Part shown: in pieces, positions 1-11,516 of the stretch
Layout: each line of letters opens with the position of its first letter
How positions within the stretch are numbered: position 1 is the first letter of the stretch
Assembly (NCBI GenBank): GCA_951799405.1
Contig: OX637332.1
Coordinates: forward strand, 3,167,001-3,231,000
Source of the DNA: Agapetus fuscipes
Lineage: Eukaryota; Arthropoda; Insecta; Trichoptera; Glossosomatidae
Direction of reading: 5' to 3'
DNA length: 64,000 nt
The notes under the pieces: model-generated
The model's input: only the letters and a program-made list of their open reading frames with translations
The model's database searches: none
Told to the model about the DNA's origin: nothing
Position numbers and translations under genes: made by a program

Positions 1-413
1 AAAAACAGACATGCGCAAGTTCGCGCTTAAACATGCCGCATGTGGTTCCACAATATAAAAACCCGAATCTCACATGGACATACACCCTGCAACTCTTGCC
101 GATCTTCCCTGAAAACAGGGGTGACATTGGCAAAGTGAACCATTTTCTACAGCATGGGTGGTCAGCCGCATACCAACCTATAAGTCAAGGAGCATACACA
201 ACAAATTACGTTTTTAAAATCAACAAATTATAATATGTTTGGACATCAAAAACTAACAGAAAACAAATTATTATTAAAAAAAACCCTAGCCACCAACATC
301 ACAGATCAACCGCCATTTCTTTCTGTCCTTACACACTTCTTTCATTTCCTCCAGAGTCATAACCTTCTTCATACAGGCTCTCTTTTTTATTATGACTCTG
401 GATATTCCATTCA
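1..413 (-). mobile_element. LINE-B 3' end with B-tail
   Basis: Read on the minus strand, 285-413 encodes the LINE-B polyprotein C-terminus (sense motifs CMKKVMTLEE and VCKDRK). A short 3' UTR follows and the B-tail runs from about 190 to the window edge, where it is cut off. It is a 5'-truncated non-LTR retrotransposon copy and is not functional. Confidence 0.75.
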
Positions 414-1640
414 TGTGGTACCTAATACTGAAATTTGTAAAAGTCAAGACATTTGTCGATGCGCTTAATGCCCTTGCTAATCCAAGGCTACTTTGGATTA
501 ATAAATGCTCTAACAGGAAAATTCAACCCATTTCCAATGACGCCTAAGTTACGAAAATAATTCATGGGCGGTATTTGATTTTTCCCTTCTTTGGTAATAA
601 TCAAAGGCGAGACTCTAGTCGTTCTTCCTAGAATGAGATATGTAAATACAAGAAAAAATTATCATTTTCTCAGCACTTTCATTGATTTTTCTCATTTTCG
701 AAAAAAAAATCCCATACATGATCTGTATTTAATTCTCTATGACTAATACATGACGAAGGATGACCGATATCTTCAATATTTTTTATCCACTTTGCCTCAG
801 TGTCACGATTCGTAATAGTGGACATAGCGGCAATTTGGGGGTTGTGTTTCGAAGTATAACTGTTTTTGTAGTCTTATAAGTTTTTATTATGACAATGCCT
901 TAGAACTGATATCTTTTCATAGAATTACTTTAAAGAATCAGAAGCGCTATTCTGCTAAATTCCTTACGACCATAAGGCGACGAGCTGGCAACTTTGATTA
1001 CAGATTATAGCTTTCTCGAATTACAATTATTGAAATTTAATTGTACGAATGTAAAACATTGTTTTAATTTTGTGATAATTGTAATAAAACATGTAGCATT
1101 GTATTTATATACGTGACTGTCAAAGAAATTCGATTGACTCCATCAAGGCCACCGATTTTTTCTTTCTCTTTCAAAATGATTAAGCGCCCTCCACACAATA
1201 CCTGTGAGCTTAAGCGCAATCTCGAATAATAACTTATTATTGCATGCAACCTCAGTATACATACACCTGCACGCTTAATTTGGATCACATAAAAATGTAT
1301 ACAAACTAAAGCAGCGCTCGGTGTGGCCGTTTACATTTCTATACACTTTTTGGTGAGCGGTACAAAAAGCGCTGTTCGGATATTGCATAATTTTAGTTCG
1401 CCCTGAGGCTGGTGAGCGAGTTTGCGAACTGCCGGCCGTGATCACAGTAAAACTTCAAGTATAAAACCTTGCGTAAATACTCAACCATCGCGTAAACTAG
1501 AAAATACATCATAACTAAAAAAAAACGCTATAGGCGCTGTTGTATATTCCATACATTTTAATGTTAACGCAATAGTTCAGTATTAACTCAATATTTTATA
1601 CTTGGAGTATTGTTATCCAAAGCAAGCAACATGTTTTCTT
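414..1640. other. No recognised feature
   Basis: AT-rich, low-repeat sequence. The open frames here are short, lack splice context and resemble none of the repeat families. I see no gene. Confidence 0.5.
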
Positions 1641-1850
1641 AAAGACATATCGTCCGTTTAGTGCTTGTTTGTGTTATCTCCAACAGAAACTATTTAACAT
1701 GAGCTATGTTTGCATGTGTACTGGACCAATGTGTCTTATAAATACTGGAAATTGATTTTTAAAAATTTGTTTTAAAGAAACACACACATTATCATGTTTT
1801 ACGTTTTTTCTTAGCTCAGATTATGAAGAATGGAATTCTTAAGACATTTT
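1641..1850 (+). repeat. MITE-I copy, partial
   Basis: Carries the family terminus TAGTGCTTGTTTG and the internal block TGTTTGCATGTGTACTGG. The same block is seen near 31800, 38880 and 54120, and inverted near 7040 and 29310. The far terminus is replaced by B-tail sequence. Confidence 0.6.
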
Positions 1851-2412
1851 CTTCTTTTACCAATGTCAGCGAGGTTTCAGGGAAAGAGGGCAGTAGTTGT
1901 AAGGTGTATGTTCATGTTAGGTTTGGTTGATTTTAAATGAACACATGTAGGTGCAGCAGATGCCTGATTGTAGGCATGCCTTAAATATGAGCCTAAAATG
2001 TCAATATACCTTTGCAACTTAGATTATCGATTATTTATTATATTTTTCCTTGACTTAAATAGGTTGGTATGAGGCTGACCTCCCGTGCTGAAAAAGTCAT
2101 GTGCCTGTCAGTGGGCATGCATTTAATATGATCCTTAAATGTTAACATATCTTTGCAGCTTAGATTATAGATTATAGATAGGTGTTCCTTGACTAATAGG
2201 TTGGTATGATGCTGACCACCCATGCTTTAAAAATATGCTTCACTTTGTTTTGGTCAGAGTTGCAGGGTTTATGTTAATTTTAGATTGGGTTTTTATGTTG
2301 TAAGTCCAAATTCAGTACGTGCAAGCGCGAACTTATACATTTTTGCTTGGGGGAATGCATTTAAAATTAATCTTAAATGTTATTTACCTACCTATGCAAC
2401 GATAGATATGTA
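1851..2412 (+). repeat. Three B-tail copies in tandem
   Basis: Copies lie at about 1851-2030 (5' truncated), 2046-2180 (internally deleted) and 2187-2412, all in the same orientation. The last two start at the family 5' boundary TTCCTTGACT. The arrangement suggests insertion into or beside earlier tails. Confidence 0.7.
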
Positions 2413-3016
2413 AATGTATATATAATAGATTATTGGTAGTTTATATTTAAGTCCCACGTAAAGTTTTATAAATGTTGAAATTTGTGTATTATATCCTTCG
2501 TGTGCAAACATATTTGGATTACGGGCAAGTTGATATACGATCAACTCATGTTGACGAAATATTCTACTTGGTACATGAGTAGATGTGTTAGGAATAAGTA
2601 CATCCTAGTTGATATCTTATCAACCTACGTTTTACAATAAATCTTGGCACTGTTCAGCTTTGTATACTATTAGGTTGATTCCAATGGGATTCGATGAGGT
2701 TGGTGGTATTTAATCTATTTGTGCTCTGTTGAATTGGTGTAAGAATTCACTTGGTTAAAAAATCTTGAAGTACAATCGTATTCAGAATATGATCGTGTTG
2801 ATATCAGATAAACTAACTATGCCTAGCGTGCTGGGTGTTTAGGTTGATTAAGGAACATACAGGTATGTGCGTATTTTGAATACGTTTTCTCGCCACATGG
2901 GACCCCTTAGGGGAAAACGCAGCAAGGAGTTACTCCATATGTGTAGCTTAGTTGTGTTACGTTGCATTTATGTAAAAGAGAGTCTACACTGCACAAAATT
3001 TGATTGACTATAATTT
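2413..3016. other. Mostly unique AT-rich sequence
   Basis: Nothing coding is recognised. A fragment of SINE-2 3' end lies inside at about 2888-2962 (CTCGCCACATG to TGTGTAGCTTAGTTG). Confidence 0.5.
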
Positions 3017-3255
3017 CCAAGATTGGTATGGGGCTGACTACGCATACTGTAAAAAATGGTTCACTTTGCCAATGACGTTACCACTGTTTAAGGGAAGGTC
3101 GGAAAAGGTTGCATTATGTTCATTTGCGGTTTGGATTTTAATATGTAAGTACGCATGCAGCATTTGATAAAGCGAAATTCCACGTGTCTGTTTGCAGGTA
3201 TTAATTTTAAATTAATTTTAAATGTTAATATATCTTTGCAACTTAGATTATAGAT
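3017..3255 (+). repeat. B-tail copy
   Basis: Near full length: diverged 5' start, GGTTCACTTTGCC block, and a CAACTTAGATTATAGAT 3' end. Confidence 0.75.
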
Positions 3256-3660
3256 AGGTTATATTTTAAGATTCATTGAGTAAACCGACATATTGATGAA
3301 TCACCTTATTAGCAATTAAAATATTGTTTTTTTCCGTGTTCCAATAAAGACATAGAATTTATTTTCATACAAATTGGCACTAACGTATTCAACGCGCGCT
3401 CGGCAATGAAAACTATATTATGTTTTCAGGTTTTGTATGTCAAACTTGATAATTAGAACTGTCAATATTGATATGTATCACACATTTAACCTGCAGATGT
3501 TAGACGATAAATGTAATTAATTGCACTTAGGTGGAACAATAAAATTATGCCATTATTTATTTCATGTCACATAAAAATCTCACTCGTGAATTGTTTCACA
3601 TTTGAAACGAGTCAATTTAAAAATAGACTTCATTAAAATGCATAGCTCATAAATAAATTT
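3256..3660. other. No recognised feature
   Basis: AT-rich and non-repetitive as far as can be seen by eye. Confidence 0.4.
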
Positions 3661-3664
3661 GCTA

Positions 3665-4085
3665 ATGTGTATTTGGAGAATTTTACTGTATGGTAGTGAA
3701 ACCTGGACCATCCAAAAATATGAGAAAGACCGCCTGGAGGCATTCGAGATGTGGACATGGAGGAAAATGTCCAAGACATCATGGGTCAAAAAGAAGTCCA
3801 ACGAAAAGGTGTTGCGGGACGTAGAAGAAAGAAGAGAGCTGATAAATCATATTTTAAGGAGGAAAGTCAAGCTAATAGGGCACTCAATCAGACGTAACAC
3901 CTTTCTTAGCAACATCTTTGAAGGCAAAATCTTAGGACAACGCACAAGAGGTCGCCCAAGAACTTCATACTTGAAGGATTTGAAGCGGCTCATGGATGTC
4001 TCCTCCTATTCGCATCTCAAGAGGATGGCAGCAGACAGAGACAGATGGCTGATACAACAAGGCGCTGCCTTTAGAAGATGATGAT
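3665..4085 (+). mobile_element. LINE-F polyprotein C-terminus
   Basis: An open frame of about 135 codons encodes the region after the reverse transcriptase of an insect non-LTR element. Visible motifs are LYGSETWTI, RLEAFEMWTWRKM, LIGHSIRRNTF and GRPRTSYLKDL, ending in ADRDRWLIQQ. This end is typical of LINE endonuclease/reverse-transcriptase polyproteins. The copy is 5' truncated, so it lacks the catalytic domains. Similar fragments are at 46064-46263 (+) and 53395-53630 (-). Confidence 0.8.
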
Positions 4086-4435
4086 GAATGTGTATTTTGA
4101 CCTTTCTGTACAAACGCACGACGATTCTGTAAAATATATCAAGAAAATATTGAGGTTTAATTAATAAATAACGATGCCATCTATTAGGTAGAATTTTTTT
4201 TCAGTTCCTGATTTCTTGAAAAAAAAACATCGAATTTGTTAGAATATAAATCATATTGTAAGGAGTATATTTCAACAGGGAAATAAATTCAATAATCATG
4301 AGAAGGATTTCCTCAGCCAATTTATCATATCTGAAAAATACATATATACGATACTGAGCACTGTTTTAATATTATGGTTCATAACTAGATATACTTAAAA
4401 TAAATAAATAAAAGTGTAGTACTTTATGACGCTAG
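4086..4435. other. No recognised feature
   Basis: AT-rich sequence following the LINE-F stop codon; it may include its 3' UTR. Confidence 0.4.
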
Positions 4436-4940
4436 CCACAGACCACTGTTACTGTATCTTGTCACCGTTCCATCAGGGTTGGCCGGTGCCTCCGCAGATG
4501 CATTTTTTTTGTTCTTGCATACCTCTTTCATCTCTTCAACATTCATCACTTTCTTCATACATACTCTTTTCTTATTCCCACTCTGCAGGTTCCATTCATT
4601 CGCAATCGATTTAGTCTATCCATTCCTTCCTCAGTCTTCCCCTTCCACGCTTTCCTCTGACATTTCCTATGTACACTTTCTTCGTTAGCCGTTCATAATC
4701 CATTCTTTCAAGTTGACCAAACCATTTCATTGTGTTTTTTTGTACTTTTATTCTTAAACTCTCTTTTATACCACACTCGTTCCTCACCCAATCATTGCGG
4801 ACTCTATCATTCAGTGTCTTTCCAGTTATTGCTCTCAGGTACGCCATTTCAACCGTTCATACTTAACTCAACTCACATTCGTTAACTGTCCACGCCTCAC
4901 TTCCATACATCAATGACGGTACCAATATGCCATTGTGTAC
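4436..4940 (-). mobile_element. LINE-C polyprotein C-terminus, broken
   Basis: On the minus strand the peptide runs ITGKTLNDRVRNDWVRNEC, then KWFGQLERM, then GKRGRGRLRKEWID, a shared LINE-A/B/C signature. Stops and frame changes near both ends show decay. The 3' end carries the related CGGCCAACCCTGATGG-like motif. It is 5' truncated. Confidence 0.7.
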
Positions 4941-5225
4941 CTACCACCAATCTCTACTTACCTACTAAGTCAGCCACTTCTTGTCCACTGCTGGACATAT
5001 GCCTCCCCTACATCTCTCCAGGCGTCTCTGTCCTGGGTTTCTGCATCCAGTCACCAGCAACTCTTTTAATATCATCTGACCATCGTGTTAGAGGCCTTCA
5101 TCTTGTTCTTTTGTCTTCACGAGGTCTCCATTCTACCACTCTTTTCGTCCATCTTTGCTCGCTCAATCTGGCAGCATGCCCTGCCCACGACCACTTCTAC
5201 TTTGCCTCTCTTTTGACTCTCTATT
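4941..5225 (-). mobile_element. LINE-D 3' end
   Basis: Antisense to this strand lies the same C-terminus as at 13186-13480: sense motifs WAGHVARL and RGRP, then the stop codon and the ending AGTGGACAAGAAGTGGCTGA. It abuts the LINE-C copy, so one probably inserted in or next to the other. Confidence 0.7.
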
Positions 5226-5651
5226 ATAATATCTCTATAAGACTCTCCATAATACCACGACAGTTAAAAATATAACAGACAATTTATAGTTATTCGTTGA
5301 AAAAGCAATGACGCAGTCTGTTTGGTTTCTTGTTGACTTTGTTTTGTTTTGCAATAAAAATTGAAATATGAAATGAATAACAGTATTATTATTACGTACC
5401 TGTGAAAACACCAGTGTAAACAATTTCTACAATCCATATCAAATAACTCTCACCTGTTTGTGAAAAGAATTTATTTATCTTGCGTGTGTTTGCATATTGG
5501 GTAATGGAGATTAAAAATGCATAGAGAAAATGGCAACCAATTAAATTTGGAATTATAATTTTCACTACCTGCATTTTGCAAAATGATGATCAACATTCTA
5601 AAATCTAAGTTGCAAAGATACATTAGTATTGAAGTTTCGCATTTAATTTAA
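5226..5651. other. Unique AT-rich sequence
   Basis: Nothing recognised apart from a short B-tail 3' end in reverse orientation at about 5600-5632 (AATCTAAGTTGCAAAGATAC). Confidence 0.45.
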
Positions 5652-5975
5652 GTCCGGTCGATAGCTCAGTTGGTAGAGATGCTTGCATTCCATGCCGTGA
5701 GCTCGGGTTCAAATCCCACCGAAGGTGTCAGAAATTATTACCCATAACATTTCGGTGTTTATTTCAAGCCCCAGAATAAAATACCGGCAAGGTTTACTCA
5801 GCCTTCACAAGAAATGAGTACAAGCCCTCTCGGGAGCTGGAAATCCCCACTTCAACTGAAATGGTTGGCATAAGGCCCTTTGCCTGTAAAAATAAATAGG
5901 TTACATTTGACATATGTGAAACCACTCGGGGATTACGCGGAAATAAGTTACACAATAAATGTAGCTTAGTTGCGT
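5652..5975 (+). mobile_element. SINE-2, near full length
   Basis: A tRNA-like head shows an A box (TAGCTCAGTTGG) and a B box (GGTTCAAATCC), the internal RNA polymerase III promoter. The body is shared with other copies (TTTCGGTGTTTATTTCAA, ATACCGGCAAGG, CAAGAAATGAGTAC). It ends near TGTAGCTTAGTTGCG. It does not fold as an acceptable tRNA gene and is repeated in the window, so it is a SINE. Confidence 0.8.
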
Positions 5976-6054
5976 TTTTTTTCGTTTGCCCACAAGTAGA
6001 CGAGTGTAATTTTGCATTTCTACAAGCTGTATGTGTGCTTAACAAAATTAAAAC

Positions 6055-6477
6055 CGTGATCGAAAATGAACATAAAGCTTGCAGCTCTTGTCACCCTTCT
6101 TTAAAACAGGTATTAAATTGAAAATATAAAGCAACTTTTACAGTATGAGTGGTCAGCCTCACATGAATCTTTAAGTTTTAAAACATTTTGTACAACCTTT
6201 CATACATTATGTATTATTTTAAAGTATTCATTGACTTGTAGATATGAATGCGGCTGACCACACATACTGTAAGAAATGGTACACTTTGCCAATGTCACCC
6301 CTGTTTCAGGGAAGGTCGGCAAAAGTTGCAAGGTTTATGTTCATTTGAGGCTTGGATTTTAATTTGCAAGTACACATGCAGCATTTGTAAGCGCTTAATT
6401 ACATGTGTCTGTGGGCATGCATTTTATAAGACTCTTAAATGTTAATATATCATTGCAGCTTAGATTATATATTATAG
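6055..6477. repeat. B-tail inverted pair
   Basis: A minus-oriented partial copy (6055-6175) is followed by a plus-oriented near-complete copy (6229-6477), head to head with about 50 bp between them. Confidence 0.65.
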
Positions 6478-6859
6478 ACGTACATTCGCAAAAAACGAAT
6501 GGGATCCAAAAGGATTTTTAATATCCTTTTTAATGTTTCATATTTAATAAGTCTATTGTTTTTCTAATTTTTTTTCAATCAAGTTTAGTGATGAAAATAA
6601 TACATAATACCTATAAATAATTGAATTTAGTACATACACCAAAAAATAAAATACAATCCAGATGGTTTTTTTTCTTATTTCCAGTAATTTATCTTTTACT
6701 AACTAATAAATCTTATATTTTTCTACATTTTTTTTGCAATCACGTTTGCATATTAAAACAATAGATTTAAAAAAAAAATCAATTCTCAAAAATAACGAGC
6801 ACTCCATTTTCATATTTTTAACGAGCCAAGAGTTTAAAAACCTCTTCACGCCATATTTC
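6478..6859. other. AT-rich sequence
   Basis: Poly-A and poly-T rich, with no recognised coding or repeat unit. Confidence 0.4.
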
Positions 6860-7490
6860 CGTCCTCCCAGTGCTTGTTTGGCTTATCTGCCATTTGATTC
6901 AAAGATTACTTTATAATGAAATTGTCTTTAAAATCACATTCTACACAATCTGAGCTAAAAATAATACGATGATTTGAGAGTCGTTTTAAATATATTTTTT
7001 AAGCAATTTCCAGTTTTAATAAAAGACACATTGGTCTATTACACATAGAAACATTGCATTGTTCAGGAGAGTAGTACAATGTTTGAGATTTCAGAAAAAT
7101 GGCATAACTTTTTTTATTTTTTATCATATCGTTAAAATCAAAACAGCTCTAAAATTAAAAAAAAAAAAAGGCATTTATTAGCATTCCTATTAGTGTGTTG
7201 TACGATTTTTTTTATGTCGCAAGCCCCTTTGGGACAATAAAGGACAAAATCTTGTCGTTTACACCAAAACCATACTTCGAAAACTCAGTTGTTTGCTTGG
7301 GCATAAAAAACAACAAAAAAATCACCGTAGAGCTATGGGAGTTAGCGCATTAGAAAGAGCGGAAAATTTCAAGTAGGATAGCATTCATAACTCATTTTTG
7401 ACCAAAACGTCGCTTATTCCTTCCTTTTAACCGTTGACATGAAATAACCTCTGATGGGCGATACGACAAACAAGCATCGCGGGGAGCAGT
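6860..7490 (-). repeat. MITE-I split by element J
   Basis: One terminus (CAGTGCTTGTTTGG) lies at 6866 and the other (ACAAACAAGCATCGC) near 7475. The copy at 29130-29400 shows the join without the insertion, which maps the inserted DNA to about 7085-7440. Confidence 0.6.
7085..7440 (-). repeat. Element J, inverted relative to 57639-58081
   Basis: Matches the element at 57639-58081 in reverse complement over about 300 bp, including blocks around AGAGCTATGGGAGTTAGCGC and TCATAACTCATTTTTGACC. It ends near CCTTTTAACCGTTGA. No coding capacity is visible. Confidence 0.65.
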
Positions 7491-7899
7491 TTTGTTTGCT
7501 ACGCTCGTAGGTGTGACACTCCATTAAAAAATTACAAAGCCTGAGATTCATCATTTGCACAAGTTCGAGGATGCTTCAAATGGACGTAAAACCTACCGAA
7601 TATTCCATAAAAAAAAAACTTTGTTTACCGATGACGTCACGCCATAAGGTCAGGGATCTTGAAATCTTTTTGTGTTTTTTTTAGCTGCGATTTGGTCTCA
7701 CCCACGTGCTTCGAAATTTGGTGTATGTATCCAAGGCCGCTTAGCAGAATCACAGCAACTTTGTATTGGTCCGTTCCTACGCTCTCGATTTTTTTTTTTT
7801 TTTTGAAAATACAAGACAAAACGTGGACTCTTTTTTTTTCGAATGCCGGAACCAAATTAGTTCTCTTCCTACGTCTGATTGTGTCATGAAATAATACAC

Positions 7900-8205
7900 A
7901 ATAGTTGTTATGAAGTCTGTACCTAATCAAAGTTGCAAAGATATATATTACATTTAAGATTAAAAAAACGTGCATTCCCAATAGTTGTTATGAAGTCTAT
8001 AATCTTAGTCGCAAAGATATATTACATTTAAGGTTCAGATAACGTGCATTCTCAATAGTTGTTATGAAGTCTATAATCTTAGTCGTAAAGATATATTACA
8101 TTTAAGGTTCAGATAACGTGCATTCCCAATAGTTGTTATGAAGTCTATAATCTTAGTCGCAAAGATATATTACATTTAAGATTCAGATAACGTGCATTCC
8201 CACAA
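7900..8205. repeat. 74-bp tandem repeat at a B-tail end
   Basis: Unit starts (AATAGTTGTTATGAAGTC) lie at 7900, 7980, 8054 and 8128; the last three are spaced exactly 74 bp. Each unit contains flanking sequence plus the first 50 bp or so of a reverse B-tail up to GCATTCCC. Only the last unit runs on into the complete copy. Confidence 0.85.
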
Positions 8206-8372
8206 GCAGGCGTGTGTAAGTTCACGATTGAACATGCCGCATGTGGATCTACAAAACAAAAAACTCAATCTCAAATGAACGTAAGCCTTGGAACTCTTGC
8301 CGGCATTCCTTGAAACAGGGTTGGCACTGGTCAAGTGAACCATTTTTTACAATAGGGGTGGTCAGTCCTAAA
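8206..8372 (-). repeat. B-tail copy (continues from the tandem array)
   Basis: Continues the last tandem unit through GAACTCTTGCCGGCATTCC to GGGGTGGTCAGTCC, ending before the family 5' boundary. Confidence 0.7.
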
Positions 8373-8415
8373 AACCGACATAAGCCAAAAATTAATAAGA
8401 TTCAGATGGATTTTT

Positions 8416-8650
8416 TTAATGAGGCTGACCACGCCAAATTGTTAAAAAAATATTTGCTTTGTCAATGTCACCCCTTTTTCATGGCAGGTCGTCAAAAGTT
8501 GCAGGGCTTATATTCATTTGAGATTAAGTTTTTATATTGTAAGTCCACATGCGGTATGTGTAAGCGCGAACTTACACGTGTGTCTTCTTATGGGAAAGCA
8601 TTTATAATTAAACTTAAGTGTAAAATATATTTGCAATTTAGATTATAGAT
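8416..8650 (+). repeat. B-tail copy
   Basis: Plus orientation from GAGGCTGACCACG to TTTAGATTATAGATG, head to head with the preceding minus copy. Confidence 0.7.
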
Positions 8651-8729
8651 GCCCTACAGAAGCCAATGGAAAAGAAATACATACTAAGTTTTTAAAGTGG
8701 TTATTGAAATATTTTTCAATTCTTCTTCG

Positions 8730-9145
8730 TGTCAGCTTCACACCGTATTGGCCCAGTAACGAGCAATGTCTACAGCTCTTTGGTTTCCCGCAAAGAGATC
8801 ATCCATGGAGCAGCTTGTCGGACAGGAGGGACAACACCGCAGGTGCTTCATTGTTTGCTGAGCTCCACACTCACATAGTGTAGAGTCCTCCCGTCCCAGA
8901 AATCCCCAGGTCAGCATGTTGGCCCGGGCTCTTCCAACATTAGTCCTCAATCTGTTCATGGATTTCCACACGGGCCACTCGAGGTTCTTTCCTGGAGGTA
9001 GGCTCTCTGAAGGCTGCACAAAGCTCTCCGGGCATTCCTCTTTCCACATTTGCAATCTCTCCGCCACTGGATCCGAAGACAAGGGCTGCACGGAACTAAA
9101 GAAGCTGTGTCTCGACTTCAGGCGCTGCTGTGATGAAAAGCCACT
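8730..9145 (-). mobile_element. LINE-H polyprotein C-terminus
   Basis: The minus-strand open frame of about 130 codons shows NRLRTNVGRARANMLTWGF, then a zinc-knuckle-like stretch (CECGAQQTMKHL followed by CCPSC), and ends IARYWANTV. This tail follows the reverse transcriptase in CR1/Jockey-like non-LTR elements. The reverse transcriptase itself is missing, so it is a dead 5'-truncated copy. Confidence 0.8.
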
Positions 9146-9399
9146 TCCGTAAATTTATCAATTAATATAACCAATTATCGAAACGAATATCAAATCGTAC
9201 AATTTCAACTCTATATGAAGTTGTTTTTAACCTTGGTTAATTTTATACGAGGAAACCATCTTGTTTACCTCAATTATTGAAGAATTATTACCATATCCGC
9301 ACTAAAAATACCATTTTCCTAAAATATTGTATTTGATTTACTATTTGTCATAAGGTTATCTTTATTTCGAAAATTATTATCTTGATTTAAAATATACCA
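9146..9399. other. No recognised feature
   Basis: AT-rich spacer. Confidence 0.35.
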
Positions 9400-9632
9400 G
9401 TACCCTTAGTACGAGTTGCAAAACTTGAGTAATGTAAAGTTTACGGCAATTATTAAATAGTGATGTCAAAATCTGCCGTTTTTGTTTGTTTGAACTTGAT
9501 TTTCTTCATCACTGTAACTCTTTTGACCATAAAGTGTAAGAAACAAAAACGGCAGATTTTGGGAGAAATCACTCTTTAATATTTTCCGTAAACTTTACTT
9601 TTCTCAAGTTTTGCAACTCGTACTAAGGGTAC
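9400..9632. repeat. MITE-L foldback element
   Basis: The terminal inverted repeats start GTACCCTTAGTACGAGTTGC and end in the complement. The arms extend inward past AAACTTGAGTAA to about 65 bp, and a second inner inverted pair (ATCTGCCGTTTTTGTTT) is present. A related element is at 52970-53210. Confidence 0.85.
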
Positions 9633-9749
9633 AGTTTGTTAAATAATAAATCGCCACCTTAAAGGTAAAACTGAATAAGCGCTGATTCGCTGATTTGAGA
9701 ATTAATCGTGAATTAATTACAACATTTTTTTGGGTAAAACTTATCATAG

Positions 9750-9905
9750 TAACGCAACTAAGCTACACATATAGTGTAACTTCTTGCCTGCGTTATCCGG
9801 TCGCATGTGGCGATTCGGAACCTATTTATTTTTACGGGTAAGGGGGCCGGCCTCAGACCAACCACTTTCAGTTGAAGTGGGGGTTTTCCAGTTCTCGGAG
9901 GGGGG
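9750..9905 (-). mobile_element. SINE-2 3' half
   Basis: Reverse orientation from CGCAACTAAGCTACACATAT through TTTTTACGGGTAAGGGGGCC. The tRNA-like head is missing, and the sequence passes directly into a B-tail fragment. Confidence 0.65.
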
Positions 9906-10025
9906 GTGTTCATTATGTAAGTGCATATGCAGCATTTGTAAGCTCGAACTTACACTTGTCTGCTTGCGGGCATGCATTAATATGAATTTTAAATGTCAAT
10001 ATATCTTTGCAACTTAGATTATACA
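9906..10025 (+). repeat. B-tail 3' half
   Basis: From TGTAAGTGCATATGCAGC to CAACTTAGATTATAC, fused to the SINE-2 fragment. Confidence 0.65.
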
Positions 10026-10159
10026 TCAAGTCACTTATCTACTAGTATTTCAATTTCGAAAGGTAAAACTGAATATACGTGACATAATAAGCTAACATGG
10101 GTTTCTCAGATAAATGCACATTTTTCCTATTTTCTTCTAGAGAAACACTAAAACAGTGT

Positions 10160-10430
10160 GATGTAAGGTTGAATGGAAGGTTGTGGGTTTGAATCCCGGC
10201 GGAGCACAAAAAATATACCATTTATATTTTCAAATTTGATCTTCGGTGGGTTGAAAAATTCATAAACCTTTACCAAAGACCGGTCATCAAAAGGTCCATC
10301 CAGCCTTACAGCAACTGGGTCTTGCTTGAGAATTGGCGCTTTCTACAGCGACGACTGAGCTCGCAGATGGCTCTTGAGGTGTGATACATACAAAAACAGC
10401 GCTCACCAAATAAATCAGCCTAATTTTTTT
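10160..10430 (+). mobile_element. SINE-1, 5' truncated
   Basis: Retains the B box (GGTTTGAATCC), the body around CCAAAGACCGGTCATCAA and the 3' end AACAGCGCTCACCAAATAAA. The A box is lost. Confidence 0.75.
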
Positions 10431-10909
10431 TTTTTTAATTTAATTATATTTGTTTTTCTTTTGTTTCCATTACAATATCTATGCAACTTAGATTAAGGAT
10501 ATGGGTGGTCAGCTCCATACCAGACTAACAACAAAAATACATTTAAAATATTTGCAATTGCAATAACTTTTCTTGTAAATTTTGTTTTTCATAGCATTTA
10601 GCAGATTTTTGCATTTCGCCAAACTTTCATAATTTCTATTTGTTAAATTTATTACGAGTGATTTTGCAAACAAATATTTCACACTCAAACATATCAGTCG
10701 GTTTATTTTTATTGATTCTAATTCATCACAAGATTGCGATGATTTCGCCAATTTTTCGTCAAAAAATAAATCGCGGATATTTTTTTAATACACGAACATC
10801 TCATATCGGCACTTACGTATTCATAATAATTCTGAGCTAGACATATGATTTCACCCACAAATGCCTGTCATTTCTATGTTTTTTTTTATAAACATTAAAA
10901 AATTACACT
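10431..10909. other. AT-rich sequence with B-tail scraps
   Basis: At 10478-10530 a plus-oriented B-tail end (ATGCAACTTAGATT) abuts a reverse-oriented B-tail head (GGGTGGTCAGC), an internally deleted back-to-back pair. The remainder is not recognised. Confidence 0.4.
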
Positions 10910-11345
10910 ATCCAATCTAATCTAATCTATGTTACATTGGAGATTCACATTACACACATTCTCACAACCAGACACGTACAAGTTCCTCATGTGAACCTAC
11001 AACACAAAAACCAAATCTCAAATGGACATACACCCTGCAACTCTTGCCGTCTTTCCCTGAAACAGGGGTTACATTGGCAAAGAGAGCCGTTTTTACAGAA
11101 TGGGTGGTCAGCCGCATACCAACCTATAAGTCAAGGAACACACACGACAAAATACATTTTTTAAATCAATAAATAATAATATCTATGGACATAAAAACTA
11201 AAACTGAAAAACAAATTCCAGTTTCATAAACCCTAGCCGCCAACATTACAGATCAACCGCTATTTCTTTCTGTCCTTACATACTTCTTTCATTTCCTCCA
11301 GAGTCATTATATTTTTCATACAGGCTCTTGTCTTCATGTATGCTT
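10910..11345 (-). mobile_element. LINE-B 3' end with B-tail
   Basis: Minus strand: LINE-B C-terminal codons at about 11225-11345 (sense motif MTLEEMKEV), then a 3' UTR of about 85 bp, then a B-tail ending in a (TAGAT)n tail at 10910. It shows the reading frame and B-tail in one unit. Confidence 0.75.
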
Positions 11346-11364
11346 GTGTCTTGTCTTGTTTTCA

Positions 11365-11450
11365 TGTCTGCTTGTGGGAACGCATTTAATATAATTATTT
11401 AATTGAATATTTTATCTTTGCAACTTAGACTATGGATTAAAGCTTCTACT
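11365..11450 (+). repeat. B-tail 3' end fragment
   Basis: From CATGTCTGCTTGTGGGAACG to CAACTTAGACTATGGATT. Confidence 0.55.
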
Positions 11451-11516
11451 CAGCTAGTGAATAACATGTATGGGCCAGGTAGTATAGACATGGAGGTGTC
11501 GAGTGGACAGGCCGTC

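Noticed and set aside
4913..5275. 120-codon open frame on the plus strand
   Set aside because: Exact antisense of the LINE-D C-terminus.
5652..5725. tRNA gene
   Set aside because: A and B boxes are present but stems do not pair well and the same head recurs at 49559 and 52060 with a common non-tRNA body: SINE-2.
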